Positions 37,301 through 46,570 are shown, counted from the first letter of the stretch. The stretch: 64,000 nt of DNA from Chitinophagaceae bacterium DXS (GCA_030345135.1 CP128386.1:3974667-4038666); one strand, 5' to 3'. Numbers and translations: made by a program. Notes: a model not told the origin generated them from the sequence alone.

Positions 37301-38812
37301 GCTACCAATTCCCAGCTTACTATTGTATACTGCATTGTATCTTTTGGCAGTAAAGCTATAGTCATCGTAATAAGTATTGGTCAACGCAGTATAACTGGCG
37401 CCTTGTGGCAAAGGATTAAGCGACACTGTGGCCGTGTTGTTATCAACAGAAGTTCCAGCACCCACAATTGCGGCTTCAAATGAAGCTCCGTCTTCACTGG
37501 TAAATCCAGGTAAAAACTCAATACTGTTGGTTGCGCTATACTTTTGTACACCCGCGGTACGCTGGCTAACCTGCAGATTTGCCGATAAATCTTTGATCAA
37601 TGCGGGCAGATTGTTTTGATAAGTTTGAAGGTTATCGCGTGTGGAAGAAGAGTAAAGAATCCCCGTTTGAATAGGTCTGTTTAATTCATCATAGATTGTA
37701 TATGCCCACTGGTTCTTGTTTTTCAAGTTTGCATCTTGCGTGAGCACCAGTCTGTCGACGGCGTCATAGACCAAGTATGTCCATCCTGCGCCTGGAGTTT
37801 TTTTTGCAATCATTCTTTCCCGGCTATCATATTCATAGCGAAAGCAAAGTTCGTTTACTATTGTTTGACTCAAAATCCAGCTTCCTGCCGTAATCATAGC
37901 AGCGACTGCTTTGGGTGGAATAACAAAGCGTAGTGATCCATAATCATCGTACACATAGTAGGTACACAAAAAGTTTTGATACCCTGAATAATCAATTGAA
38001 ACACTCCCGTTCTGTATTTTTTTCAAAATCAATTTGCCCTCGGCATCTTTATACTCCACAACAGCATTGTTGTTTTCGTCAATCGTAACAATTTTGTATA
38101 AGGTGGCAGCAGCAAAAGCCGTTGCAACAGTTGGGATATTTTGGCCGTCTGTAACATTAAAAGCATAGTTATTGTCTATCTTCCATTTTTTTACATCGTC
38201 CCCACTAAGATTGAGAAGGTATTTTGTTTCGATTCCCTTGCTAGCTCCTATCCAGCTATTACCTGCAGCCATACTTTTTATAGGCCTGCTTAATAAAGAC
38301 GCTTCAAACTCGGTCTTCCCATAATAAAGCTGCTCTCCGGACAATGAAGGTTGTTGAGAGAGGTAAGTGCTGCTGTAAAACGTTTTCTGATCACTAAAGG
38401 AATTAGGTTTATAGTTTCCATCAGTTCCGTTCGCATAAGGTAAAAACTGGTATGCCTCGCGACCATAATCATCATAAGCAACAGGAGCTACAACATCTTT
38501 AGCGTCTGGTGCGGCATGCCACAGGACCGTCTGTAGTGGCCTGCCAAGCCCATCAAAATACGATGTTGATCGTTGTACTTCGGTTTCGGACCTCGAGGTG
38601 CTAATCACATCTGTTTCCTGGCGGTACGGACGGTTGGGTTGCCAGCTACGCACAAAGTTGACCGGCGTAGTGGCAGGAACCCCTGGTAAAAAAGGCATAA
38701 CGTTTGTTGTTGACGTTTTTGTTGTTTGGGTAGGTACATTTGTCTGCGCAATTACCTGCATTACACTCATCCATCCAATTAGCGATACAATACCATATAT
38801 AGACTTACACAT
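34301..38812 (-). CDS. Exported RHS-repeat protein (DUF6443 type) with C-terminal zinc metallopeptidase-like tip
   Basis: The 1503-residue protein has a Sec signal (about residues 1-23, ending VIAQ), a DUF6443-type N-terminus (RSWQPNRPYRQETDV, SYFDGLGRPLQTVLW), YD/RHS repeats throughout, and the RHS-associated core near the end (YDNQIGRFFVQDRLADHYA ... NEPTVAIDLDGLEP, DGLEP at about 1280-1284). The last ~219 residues are the variable tip. They contain LTGHEIAHVQQF, with HEIAH at 1368-1372, and EIEKDAIRYE near 1424-1433, which could supply the third zinc ligand. This is the zincin pattern known from polymorphic toxins. The DNA becomes AT-rich after the core (16 of 60 G+C at 34321 against 31 of 60 at 36781), as expected for a swapped tip. 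No VgrG or PAAR protein is nearby. Confidence 0.88.
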   Translation of the reverse strand: MCKSIYGIVSLIGWMSVMQVIAQTNVPTQTTKTSTTNVMPFLPGVPATTPVNFVRSWQPNRPYRQETDVISTSRSETEVQRSTSYFDGLGRPLQTVLWHAAPDAKDVVAPVAYDDYGREAYQFLPYANGTDGNYKPNSFSDQKTFYSSTYLSQQPSLSGEQLYYGKTEFEASLLSRPIKSMAAGNSWIGASKGIETKYLLNLSGDDVKKWKIDNNYAFNVTDGQNIPTVATAFAAATLYKIVTIDENNNAVVEYKDAEGKLILKKIQNGSVSIDYSGYQNFLCTYYVYDDYGSLRFVIPPKAVAAMITAGSWILSQTIVNELCFRYEYDSRERMIAKKTPGAGWTYLVYDAVDRLVLTQDANLKNKNQWAYTIYDELNRPIQTGILYSSSTRDNLQTYQNNLPALIKDLSANLQVSQRTAGVQKYSATNSIEFLPGFTSEDGASFEAAIVGAGTSVDNNTATVSLNPLPQGASYTALTNTYYDDYSFTAKRYNAVYNSKLGIGSNGYGDNLPSVTNTQTTGLATGGKVRAIEDVNNLSSGKWLETASFYDDKGRAVQTQSDNYKGGLDIVTSRYDFTGKVISSYQVHNNPAAGATNQAILTETDYDHAGRVLEVRKKLNDDNNTLRKIARNSYDALGKLKTKQVGQQKDASGNLMATAMETQDYGYNIRGWLKGINWEGYGGTTTKATANRWFGMDLSYDWGYQTNQYNGNIAGMRWQSNGDKAERSYGLGYDRVNRLLFADFKQNSSGWNNSAGIDFTLKMGTDGTNNGTAYDENGNIKQMQQWGLKGTSSTQIDNLTYAYYNTNLSNRLQGVLDNNNDAQTALGDFRTSAYSPNKNETNVYTKVDYSYDGNGNMVKDLNKDIGTTAAGGIVYNHLNLPWQITVQNKGTITYIYDALGNKLEKRIAETGKPVRTTTYLGNYVYEDNILQYIGSEEGRMRKSTFSKGGYAYDYFLKDHLGNVRMVLTDDQQKDNYPLASFEDATQANEQLYYSNVDVARTTRPGAFGDESLNGGKVQLLQKSAQSIGVGKIIKVMATDKLNVTVDYYIPAATTDNSNANGISSVITSLAAAINNGAAGAALKGSGNLVANGLNNSTDFTSLLRPQTTAATSTLPKAYLNILFFDEQFKFVAQNSEIVQVNTVGSRQPIVKVAKEAPKNGFAYAYISNESNNLVYFDNFQVSDERGPLVEETHYYPFGLQMTGISSKAAGKPENKHRFNGYEQQHSEFSDGSGLEWYDYKHRFYDNQIGRFFVQDRLADHYAQYAPYQFAGNEPTVAIDLDGLEPAYIASKNKSGQTKLNLPVVAMYARLYGNSFWTTGAKANIVINQPLHDRLTGYKNGAVTLGFEINYTGNYAANNSGESWLKLTGHEIAHVQQFIDAFGKDFNSNKDYQKAVAAWLFSYGIDAASKAAENKTTDPNKLHDKIEIEKDAIRYETRFDSFYDSQNYTTTENGVTKSGNKILDLLQQMQTAQGNTDKKAYTQAFNDLMKLVDNFNRLQSEKKEH

Positions 38813-38829
38813 TGTTAATGATTTACATT

Positions 38830-41800
38830 TTAATATTGAATTCTAATATCTCCGTCGGTAGTAAAACTCATATCGTAGAGCGTTCCATTGTTTACTCCAA
38901 TCAGGGATCGATAGGTAATGCCATATTGGTATAGCTTTACTTTGTCAGAGGACGAAAACGCTACATGGTATTTGCCAGCAGGTATGGTAAGTTTTACATT
39001 AGCTGAGTTGGGAGCAATGATAACCGGGCTTCTCGGTCCCGTTATTGTACTTACAAACAACACTGTAATTGTTTCATTCGTATTATTGGTTGCTAGAAAA
39101 TTGATGTTATAGCTAGTGCATGTGCCGTTTGTATTGGCATAATTCTGTCCATTTACATTTGCATCTTGTTCTGCCTGCGCATCAGCGTCTGCCTGGCTGA
39201 TGGTACTTGTGTATTTTCCCGCCGGAACCGTGTATGTTACAGCAGATCCGACCGCGGACCCGCTGCAGTTGTTACGTGTAAAGATGGTTGGCAATGCAGC
39301 GTTTTTGAAAGTTTTTTCTACGCAATCTGTTTGATTGCCCGCAAAATCATAACAAAATTTCTTCCGGATATTTTTTTGTGCATCCCTGATTAAACTAAGC
39401 CGGGAAAGAATATCGTAGTCATAATAGGCGATGCTGTTGCCGGCATCACACTCACTTGTTATGCCAACAAGCGGCGCATATGTATAGGATACTAGTTGTG
39501 CATTTTTGGGATACAAACGGACTTCATCAATTGTTGCTGCTCCGGATATCGAAATGGAAGTTGAGTTTTTGACAAGATGTTGATAATAAGTCCAGCCATC
39601 TACTGTATTTCCGGTTAGCGAAGAAACACTTCCGGAAACCGTACAGATCCCATTCTTGCTCCAATAAGAGACCACATATTCATTAACACTATTCAACCCG
39701 CTTTTAGTCATGGTTCCCGCAGTCAGGCTATAACACATTTTACCAGTAGGAGCAGTATTATCATTAACAGGTGTTCCGGCGAAGGTCCAGTTCCCTTTCG
39801 CTTCCGCTTCAAACGAAGTATAGGCTACATCACCATAAGTCGCATTGGTAATTTTTGCCACATTATACTGATTGTTGTAGTCCCAAAACAAACTTGTCGT
39901 TTGCCCATTTACGGTGTATTGCTGAAGATTTCCGTTTGATGCATCGTAGCGGTTGTAATTAATCTTCTGTGGATCATCTGCATAAGGATGTTTTCGCTTG
40001 GAAACAAGCGCCGCATCTTCCAAAATTCTATCCCCTTCCTGGCGAAAGGTTTTCAAATACTTATACACTTCCGTGGCCGACCCGTTATCATATTTTTTAG
40101 ATATACTCAGTGAAACAATATCTGACAAACGATTGGCAGTAACCATGCTATTCCACATAAGAATGCCTGCGCCATAGACAGGCCTTGATATGTTGGTTTC
40201 TGTTACATAGTCCGTGTTTAATGTCCGGACTGTACTCAAGGCCAACTGGTTGTAATTATCGTAAGAATTGGTGGTTTCCACTTTTAATGCCTGGCCATTA
40301 GCATAGCTGGTTGCGGTAGATTTGGATACCAGCGTTTCAAAATCGAAAATCGGATAATAGCCTATCATGTTTTGCTGAAAAGGAAAAACTCCTTTATCAT
40401 TTAGAATAAACAAGGTTCTATAACCGAATAGCCGCGCCCCATAGTAATAATTTGAACCCTTATTGACATATTGATAATCCTCCTGTTTTAATAACGTGGT
40501 AGTATTATCATAATAACTGACCGTTTTAACCGACCCATTTTCTGGTAGTGCACTATTTTTGATGGCAGGCAAGGTTACATTGAGTTGGCAATATTGTAAC
40601 GCAGCGCTGTTGACTTTATCAGGGTTATTATAGAACTGCATTGTCTTCTTCCCCAGCGCATTTCCTGAAGGATCAACATCCTGCATAGCCACTTGATCAT
40701 ATCCTATTCCATTGATGGATGAAAAAGGACTTGGAGCATAAAATCCTGCTGCACTCACTTCATTGATCGTTGACTGGCGCGCATAATATTGATCTCCTTG
40801 TTTTGGCATTAGCCATGTATAAGGGTAAGATTTAAAAACCTGTATTGGTAATATTGCTTTGCCCCCACTGTAGCTATAGACAGTTTTTTTAGACTGCGTT
40901 TGATCATCCCTCTTATGTATCACGGATTTTATCCTTAACCCATTCCCCGAAGAAATGGTATTAGTAGTTGCAGCATAATCCGGATACCATACATTATCGA
41001 ACTGGTTTAATTCGTACTCAAATTCAACAGTTCCGCCTGTAGGATATTTGATTTTTTCCAGGATGCCAGCCTTGGCGTATTCAATATTGGCAGAGTGATT
41101 ATTACCGTTATCACCTAAGTCAGTCTTTTTAAATCTTTTGGGATTGGGAATTAGAGAAGTATTGGTCAGATTCCCATTGTAAAATCCCCAGAAATCCTGG
41201 GCGAAGCAATTTTTAGGAGGCAGTGGCTTATTGTTGTAAGTAAACTCATATAAAGCCCCATCACTCTGACGCAGCGATTTGAGCCGAAGCCTTAAGTTTG
41301 CATAGGGCTTATAATCGTCTGAAAGATTATACCCATTTGTTGGTGCAGTTAAATAATCGAAGTAATCGTAGTTAAATTTAAACTCTTTCGTAACGCTTGC
41401 TGCAGAAACAGAAATTCTGTCGAGTTTATATTCATTATTAACATCATTGCGCGCAGATAGCGAAAAATCGATTTTGCCTTTTGGGAAAACAATAGATGTA
41501 ATGATTAAGCGATCTTCGGTTGAAGTAGACAAGTCATAGGATAGAAGACCAGAACTGCCAAACGCATTGGATATGCCGCAAGCATCTGAGGGGTAGCCAA
41601 GGAGTTCCGATTGCGCTATCCCGGCTGTTCCTAACACACCCAATTTCCAATTTTGTGAAAAGTTGGGAAAAACCTTACCATTTGGTGTCCTTTGGTAATT
41701 AAAAGTGATTGTTCTTTTGTTGTTAGTCACAACACGTGTCAACATCCACATTTTTGACGAAGTGGTTAAGGAGCCACTCCCACATGCAGAGGCAATACTG

Positions 41801-42606
41801 CTGGTTTTAACTTCAGCCTTTTCTTCGAAAAAAAACTGTTCACCTGTAGGCACCTTAATAGCCCATGTGTCACCATTTTTGCTAACCTGATAACCCTTTT
41901 TATTCAGGACGATAAAAGTGTTGCCAGGCCCATCCCAATCTAAAATAAAGTTGATGGAATGGCCTGGAAAATTAGCCTGAAAAATATCAGGTTCAGCATC
42001 ATATGATTCATGGTTTTGAAAAAAAGCCAACCGTTGCTGATCAAAATCTCCTTTAACAGGCATGTAGTAATCTGTGACAATTTTGTATGAAAGCTCCGGC
42101 AATGTCTGCGCTATAGGAAAAGGATTAGACCAACCAGGACCAGGTATCCAATGTCCTGCATCAGTCATTTTGGCGCTATAATCCCAACGTCGGGGTAATT
42201 CAGTGGGTAGTGGCCCATAGAAATAATCTGGTCTCATTTTAACCAGCGGCTTATTCATATAACTACCAAAATCATCTCCATCATTCACAGTTTGAATAAT
42301 GCTTCCAAATTGCAGATTCCATCCCAAGCCAACCCAGCCGGCTTCTTCCGAAACGCGAATGCCGTTGGAGTGATACGATAGATTGACTGGAATTTTTACT
42401 CCGTCTTCCTGTATTTCGTACAAGGGTATTGAAATGCTCGGAATACCGGTATACTCGCTCACCGGCATTTCTGTATACTTTATAAATTGAAACTCGGCAG
42501 GAGTAACTGTTTTAAAATTATCAAACAGGGGTTTATAAGATTGCGCATGTAAGTGCTGAAAAACGAAAACTGCAAGCGCAACAAGTAATATTATTCTATG
42601 TCTCAT
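38830..42606 (-). CDS. Exported YD/RHS-like protein with DUF5977 domain
   Basis: The 1258-residue protein begins with a signal peptide (about residues 1-21, LHAQSY). Its N-terminal part contains phrases such as ISIPLYEIQEDGVKIPVNLSYHSNGIRVSEEAGWVGLGWNLQ, found in large Bacteroidota proteins paired with DUF6443 RHS genes. Later parts resemble YD repeats (LFWDYNNQYNVAKITNATYGD, YYDYDILSRLSLIRD). A DUF5977-type domain (TYTVPAGKYTSTISQADADA, ending NTNGTC) lies at about residues 1109-1163. It starts 17 bases upstream of the RHS gene and is surely co-transcribed. It may form part of the same surface cage, but no function is established. Confidence 0.82.
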   Translation of the reverse strand: MRHRIILLVALAVFVFQHLHAQSYKPLFDNFKTVTPAEFQFIKYTEMPVSEYTGIPSISIPLYEIQEDGVKIPVNLSYHSNGIRVSEEAGWVGLGWNLQFGSIIQTVNDGDDFGSYMNKPLVKMRPDYFYGPLPTELPRRWDYSAKMTDAGHWIPGPGWSNPFPIAQTLPELSYKIVTDYYMPVKGDFDQQRLAFFQNHESYDAEPDIFQANFPGHSINFILDWDGPGNTFIVLNKKGYQVSKNGDTWAIKVPTGEQFFFEEKAEVKTSSIASACGSGSLTTSSKMWMLTRVVTNNKRTITFNYQRTPNGKVFPNFSQNWKLGVLGTAGIAQSELLGYPSDACGISNAFGSSGLLSYDLSTSTEDRLIITSIVFPKGKIDFSLSARNDVNNEYKLDRISVSAASVTKEFKFNYDYFDYLTAPTNGYNLSDDYKPYANLRLRLKSLRQSDGALYEFTYNNKPLPPKNCFAQDFWGFYNGNLTNTSLIPNPKRFKKTDLGDNGNNHSANIEYAKAGILEKIKYPTGGTVEFEYELNQFDNVWYPDYAATTNTISSGNGLRIKSVIHKRDDQTQSKKTVYSYSGGKAILPIQVFKSYPYTWLMPKQGDQYYARQSTINEVSAAGFYAPSPFSSINGIGYDQVAMQDVDPSGNALGKKTMQFYNNPDKVNSAALQYCQLNVTLPAIKNSALPENGSVKTVSYYDNTTTLLKQEDYQYVNKGSNYYYGARLFGYRTLFILNDKGVFPFQQNMIGYYPIFDFETLVSKSTATSYANGQALKVETTNSYDNYNQLALSTVRTLNTDYVTETNISRPVYGAGILMWNSMVTANRLSDIVSLSISKKYDNGSATEVYKYLKTFRQEGDRILEDAALVSKRKHPYADDPQKINYNRYDASNGNLQQYTVNGQTTSLFWDYNNQYNVAKITNATYGDVAYTSFEAEAKGNWTFAGTPVNDNTAPTGKMCYSLTAGTMTKSGLNSVNEYVVSYWSKNGICTVSGSVSSLTGNTVDGWTYYQHLVKNSTSISISGAATIDEVRLYPKNAQLVSYTYAPLVGITSECDAGNSIAYYDYDILSRLSLIRDAQKNIRKKFCYDFAGNQTDCVEKTFKNAALPTIFTRNNCSGSAVGSAVTYTVPAGKYTSTISQADADAQAEQDANVNGQNYANTNGTCTSYNINFLATNNTNETITVLFVSTITGPRSPVIIAPNSANVKLTIPAGKYHVAFSSSDKVKLYQYGITYRSLIGVNNGTLYDMSFTTDGDIRIQY

Positions 42607-42653
42607 TACGGTAAAAATTGTAATCGCGATTTGACAACCTTTGTAATTCTGTT

Positions 42654-43790
42654 TTATTTTTTTTCAAGGAGAGCTAGCTTCTTTTCCAACTCAATCACAT
42701 ACAGCGTCAACTCTTCCACTTTCTTCAACAACAACTTCTGCACCTCACCCAAATCATGACCATCCTTCTCAATAGTCAATGCAGATGGCATTTCAGGCAA
42801 ATGCTTATTTTCTTTAACGAAAGATGAAACAGACACAAGTGAAGGCAGCTCATAAGACGAATCAAACACATAATCCGGCCAGTCGGCGGCAGCCTGTGAT
42901 ACGCGCACTTTTTTGGCCAGCACTGTACCATTGACTGAAAGTTTTTCGGTGGGAGAAGTCGTACCAATACCGACCTTTCCAACGGCAGGCGCTATGTTGA
43001 CATTACCATTTTTGGCTACGACTAATCCCATTGAATTCGTCAGACTTGAATAGACATAGAAATCACCATTTTTTACCGGATAATTAGAACCGTCAAGATG
43101 TGCTACACCCAGCCTTATTACTTCGTCATCACCTGGAGTCTGAAAGCGTATCTCCGGCCATTCCCTGGACGAGATTTTTATATAATTGCGTTGAGCTGTT
43201 GTACCTGCATTGATGTTTCCTATAGTTGAAGTATTTCCGTTTACTGATAAATCATTACCCAGTGTAGCTCCTTTTGTATTGACATAATAATCAACAATTG
43301 TTTTATAGGTATGGGTTGGGCCATTTGTCTGTTGAAAAGGCAATGGGTTTTGTACGCCATCATATACCACCGGATTTACATTGGCATTGGCCTTGTAATA
43401 ATAGGTGGTTGTGCCACCTCTTAACCAAATTATGATTTTGGCATCACCGTTCAGATAAGTTGCATCTGTCCATCCGGCTACGAACCTGTCAATAACAGCA
43501 TTTGCCAAAAGACAGCTTCTTATATCAGCATCAATAAAGTTGGCAGCGTTGCCCCAGTTGTACGTATGATACCTGAACTTTGATATAAGGGCACCTCTCC
43601 AGGAGGCATCCGTATGAACAGCAGCCCTGCCAATTTCTAATTCTGTGGCAACATTTTGCCAGCAATTGCCATCCAAAAAAGTTACAGGGTAATATTTATC
43701 AATATCTCCCTTTACTTGAAAACTACCTGACTCCGCCTGCACTGAGATACAGATAAGAGTCATAATAACTGCAACCAATATCTTTTTCAT
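42654..43790 (-). CDS. Secreted tail-fibre-like protein, copy C (RHS operon)
   Basis: The 378-residue protein has a signal peptide (MKKILVAVIMTLICISVQA), a beta-rich body and one VGIGTTSPTEKLSV repeat near residue 275. Its C-terminus (WPDYVFDSSYELPSLVSVSS, ENKHLPEMPSALTIEKDGHD, LLLKKVEELTLYVIELEKKL) is the same coiled-coil module as in the proteins at 20634 and 43810. It lies 47 bp before the DUF5977 gene. The shared module and operon position suggest that it oligomerises at the cell surface with its neighbours. Its function is unknown. Confidence 0.8.
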   Translation of the reverse strand: MKKILVAVIMTLICISVQAESGSFQVKGDIDKYYPVTFLDGNCWQNVATELEIGRAAVHTDASWRGALISKFRYHTYNWGNAANFIDADIRSCLLANAVIDRFVAGWTDATYLNGDAKIIIWLRGGTTTYYYKANANVNPVVYDGVQNPLPFQQTNGPTHTYKTIVDYYVNTKGATLGNDLSVNGNTSTIGNINAGTTAQRNYIKISSREWPEIRFQTPGDDEVIRLGVAHLDGSNYPVKNGDFYVYSSLTNSMGLVVAKNGNVNIAPAVGKVGIGTTSPTEKLSVNGTVLAKKVRVSQAAADWPDYVFDSSYELPSLVSVSSFVKENKHLPEMPSALTIEKDGHDLGEVQKLLLKKVEELTLYVIELEKKLALLEKK

Positions 43791-43809
43791 GTTATTGTTT
43801 TTTAAAAGC

Positions 43810-45018
43810 TTAGTTATGATTAACTACCTGTTGTTCTATTTGCTCAATACGTTTTCTTAATGCTTCATTTTCCGATCTTAAGTCTTTAATGGAGCCGTTC
43901 TGATCAATGATATAGAGGGTCAACTCTTCCACTTTCTTCAATAACATTTTCTGCACATCGCCTAGATCATGCCCATCTTTTTCTATCGTAGATGCAGAAG
44001 GGATTTCAGGCAAGTGCCTGTTTTCTTTAACGAAGGATGAGACTGATTCTAATGATGGTAGGTTATACGCCGAATCAAATACATAATCCGGCCAGTTGGC
44101 ATAATTCTTTACCACAGCTTTTGTGAAAACAGCAGCTCCATTCACTGCAAGCTTATAGCCTTTAGTATCAGTTGTTCCTATACCAAGAGAACCTTGGGTA
44201 ACACGAAGGCCATTGCCCTGTACGTCCAAATAACTTTTGCCATACTGCGTGCCAGGATCAATGACAACACCAGTGGTCCAACCCAATCGTAGCTGTTGAT
44301 AGTTGGGAGCAACCCAGTCACCTGCTGTTCTATGCACTCCATAAACAGTGGGATCACCGCTACCGCTATACCAGGTAATGCCATTAGGTAGGTTCGTTTT
44401 ATCTACATCTGCAAAACTGAGCTTCCCTGCCGGGTTGGTGGTACCGATCCCTATGTTGCTGGGAGTAGTGATGGGGTCAAGATTTACAAAAGGCTGTACA
44501 TTGCTGACGAACTCGTCCTTTACTATTGACAGCGTTTCATAATGTGCATAGCCGGTAAAGGAAAAATAATACAAGGCTGAACTATTGTTTATTTCTACGG
44601 CTAAATAATTCACATTATTATACGTAAGCGTTACCAGGCGGGCAGCTTCATTATAAGTGATCATACTCCCTCTGTTGGCATTATAGGCGCTGGATGTATT
44701 CACTTCTACCGTCCATTTACGGTTCCAGGAGCCAGTATTGCCGCGAATTGCGGTGAGTTTCCCCATTACATGCCGGTCATCGAGCAGTGTGCCGCTATAA
44801 ATTTCATGAAGCAATAAATAGTTAGGCCCCTGGCTGTCTTCAGAAGATCCAGGGATCATCCTGTCTACATAATAATCCCTTGCGTTCTCAACTACATGAA
44901 GTTTTCCCCTGGGCATGGTTGTACCTATTCCAACACTGCCTGTTGCAGGAAAAGTATTCTGTGCCTGAAGGTTTTCCAAGGTTGTAATCAAACTAAAAAA
45001 AAGTAGTATTCTTTTCAT
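43810..45018 (-). CDS. Secreted tail-fibre-like protein, copy B (RHS operon)
   Basis: The 402-residue protein has a signal peptide ending LQAQ (about residue 20) and several GSVGIGTTMPRGKLHV or NIGIGTTNPAGKLSF-type repeats. Its C-terminal module (WPDYVFDSAYNLPSLESVSS ... KKVEELTLYIIDQN, then a coiled coil ending IEQIEQQ) is shared with its neighbour at 42654. It is 19 bp upstream of that gene. The pair probably arose by duplication, with the body sequences diverging more than the C-terminus. Confidence 0.8.
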   Translation of the reverse strand: MKRILLFFSLITTLENLQAQNTFPATGSVGIGTTMPRGKLHVVENARDYYVDRMIPGSSEDSQGPNYLLLHEIYSGTLLDDRHVMGKLTAIRGNTGSWNRKWTVEVNTSSAYNANRGSMITYNEAARLVTLTYNNVNYLAVEINNSSALYYFSFTGYAHYETLSIVKDEFVSNVQPFVNLDPITTPSNIGIGTTNPAGKLSFADVDKTNLPNGITWYSGSGDPTVYGVHRTAGDWVAPNYQQLRLGWTTGVVIDPGTQYGKSYLDVQGNGLRVTQGSLGIGTTDTKGYKLAVNGAAVFTKAVVKNYANWPDYVFDSAYNLPSLESVSSFVKENRHLPEIPSASTIEKDGHDLGDVQKMLLKKVEELTLYIIDQNGSIKDLRSENEALRKRIEQIEQQVVNHN

Positions 45019-45055
45019 GATGCCATCGGGTTTATATTAGTTCTTTCTAAAAATT

Positions 45056-46570
45056 CTAAAAGCCGTAACCAATTCTGAATTTGAGTATCTGGGCCCTTGG
45101 TACTTGTTGTGCAGCTATAAAATCATATAAAAGCTGCATACGCCCTTCTTTCTTCGTTCCAATCTTGTATTTCTTGGTAACACCTGCTAGCACACTACGC
45201 TGCCACAGATTGATGTTTTGTGCAGCTGGTGATGGCAATGCTCTCAAGCTGCTAAAAGCCCGCATGTAGTTGTACTCAAAACCTGCACTCAGCCATATAC
45301 TGCCTTTGGCCTTTATGTCCATATAGCTGCGCAAACCAACGCCCTCATTGCTTAAGGCCAACTTTTCCCAACCTTTGCCCAAACCCAGCTTATAGCTTGC
45401 ACCAATGCCCATCACCGCTTTATCGCTTAATTTGTAACCTAACTGAACTGCTATGTCCGCTATCGTTGGCAAATAATTGGTTACGCCACTTGTCTGTATT
45501 GTCAATCCATATTCAAGTCGCTTTAAAAAGCTTTTTGTCTTCTGTTTATTGGGCCTAAAATCGGGCATGGTCATATCGCTGCTGCCACCCGTTAACCGGT
45601 TCAGCTTGTTTTTTAGTTCATTCATTTGAGATTCGGCCTGCTGTACTTGCTGCTGCATAAAGGCTTCTGCGTTAGCACCACCACCCATTGGAGAATTAGT
45701 GTTTAATGGTAACCCTAATCGTTGGCTGATCATTCCTTCTACCTGGGCCCTTGTCTGCAATCCTTCCAGCGCCTGCGGTGTGCCATAGTTGGCTGGTATT
45801 CCAAACAACTGCGCCAGCATGCTGTTTTGCTGCATGAACTCCTTAAAGGCCGGCAATTCTCTTACTAAGGAAATAGCTTTATCCTCCAGCTTCCTGCGAT
45901 TATTGAGCAGGTTTTTATATTCAGATAATTGCTGTTGATAGTAGACAACCTGTTTATTAATGCCCAGCAATTCTTTACCTAGACCAAACTGAGTGAGTTG
46001 TTGTTTTAGTTCCTGTTCTTTCTGACGAATGAAACTTTGGATTTCATTGGCTTGCTGTAGTTTGCCTTGCAGTTCCTGTAATTGTCCGCTGATCTGTTTT
46101 ACTTTTTGCAATTGTTCCAATGGAAGCTTTGTTCCGTTTTGTTCCAGGAAACGCATGGCGGTCTGCAGGCTGTCCATACCTGGGATATACTCCTTTAATG
46201 GATTCGCTATTGATTTATCCAGTGGGGCTTTTAATTTGTTCCGGAGATCCTGGTAAGTACTTTCGGATCCGGCAAACAATTCCTTTGCTTTTGTACTGTC
46301 TTTTCCAGCCAGTTTGCGTTGCAGTTTTTCTTCCTTGCGCTGCATCTGTACCAGGCAATGCATGGTGTTTTCATTAATGGCATTGGTCAGGGATTGGTAT
46401 TTCTGATCAATCTGACGGAGTGCTTTATCACCAATAAAGGACACGTTATTATCAGGCTTTGTAGAATCTTGTGAAGGCTGCCCATAGGCAAGCAGTAAGC
46501 AACATAAGCCCGGAAAAAACAGGGCGATCTTTTTTTTAAGAGTCAGTGGTTGTTGTACAGATATTTCCAT
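45056..46570 (-). CDS. Exported coiled-coil protein with predicted outer-membrane beta-barrel end
   Basis: The 504-residue protein is the first gene of the RHS operon. A signal peptide with hydrophobic core KKKIALFFPGLCCLLLAYGQ is followed by about 300 residues of glutamine- and lysine-rich helical coiled coil (QLQELQGKLQQANEIQSFIR, QQQLSEYKNLLNNRRKLED). The last ~160 residues (GLTIQTSGVTNYLPTIADIA, VMGIGASYKLGLGKGW, FRIGYGF) look like beta strands with a terminal phenylalanine, as in outer-membrane proteins. This could be a periplasm-spanning anchor or export channel for the RHS proteins, but I recognise no family and the role is a guess from position. Confidence 0.7.
   Translation of the reverse strand: MEISVQQPLTLKKKIALFFPGLCCLLLAYGQPSQDSTKPDNNVSFIGDKALRQIDQKYQSLTNAINENTMHCLVQMQRKEEKLQRKLAGKDSTKAKELFAGSESTYQDLRNKLKAPLDKSIANPLKEYIPGMDSLQTAMRFLEQNGTKLPLEQLQKVKQISGQLQELQGKLQQANEIQSFIRQKEQELKQQLTQFGLGKELLGINKQVVYYQQQLSEYKNLLNNRRKLEDKAISLVRELPAFKEFMQQNSMLAQLFGIPANYGTPQALEGLQTRAQVEGMISQRLGLPLNTNSPMGGGANAEAFMQQQVQQAESQMNELKNKLNRLTGGSSDMTMPDFRPNKQKTKSFLKRLEYGLTIQTSGVTNYLPTIADIAVQLGYKLSDKAVMGIGASYKLGLGKGWEKLALSNEGVGLRSYMDIKAKGSIWLSAGFEYNYMRAFSSLRALPSPAAQNINLWQRSVLAGVTKKYKIGTKKEGRMQLLYDFIAAQQVPRAQILKFRIGYGF

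Noticed and set aside
34301-38812. RHS protein as type VI secretion cargo
   Set aside because: It has a Sec signal, and no VgrG, PAAR, Hcp or T6SS structural gene is in the window.
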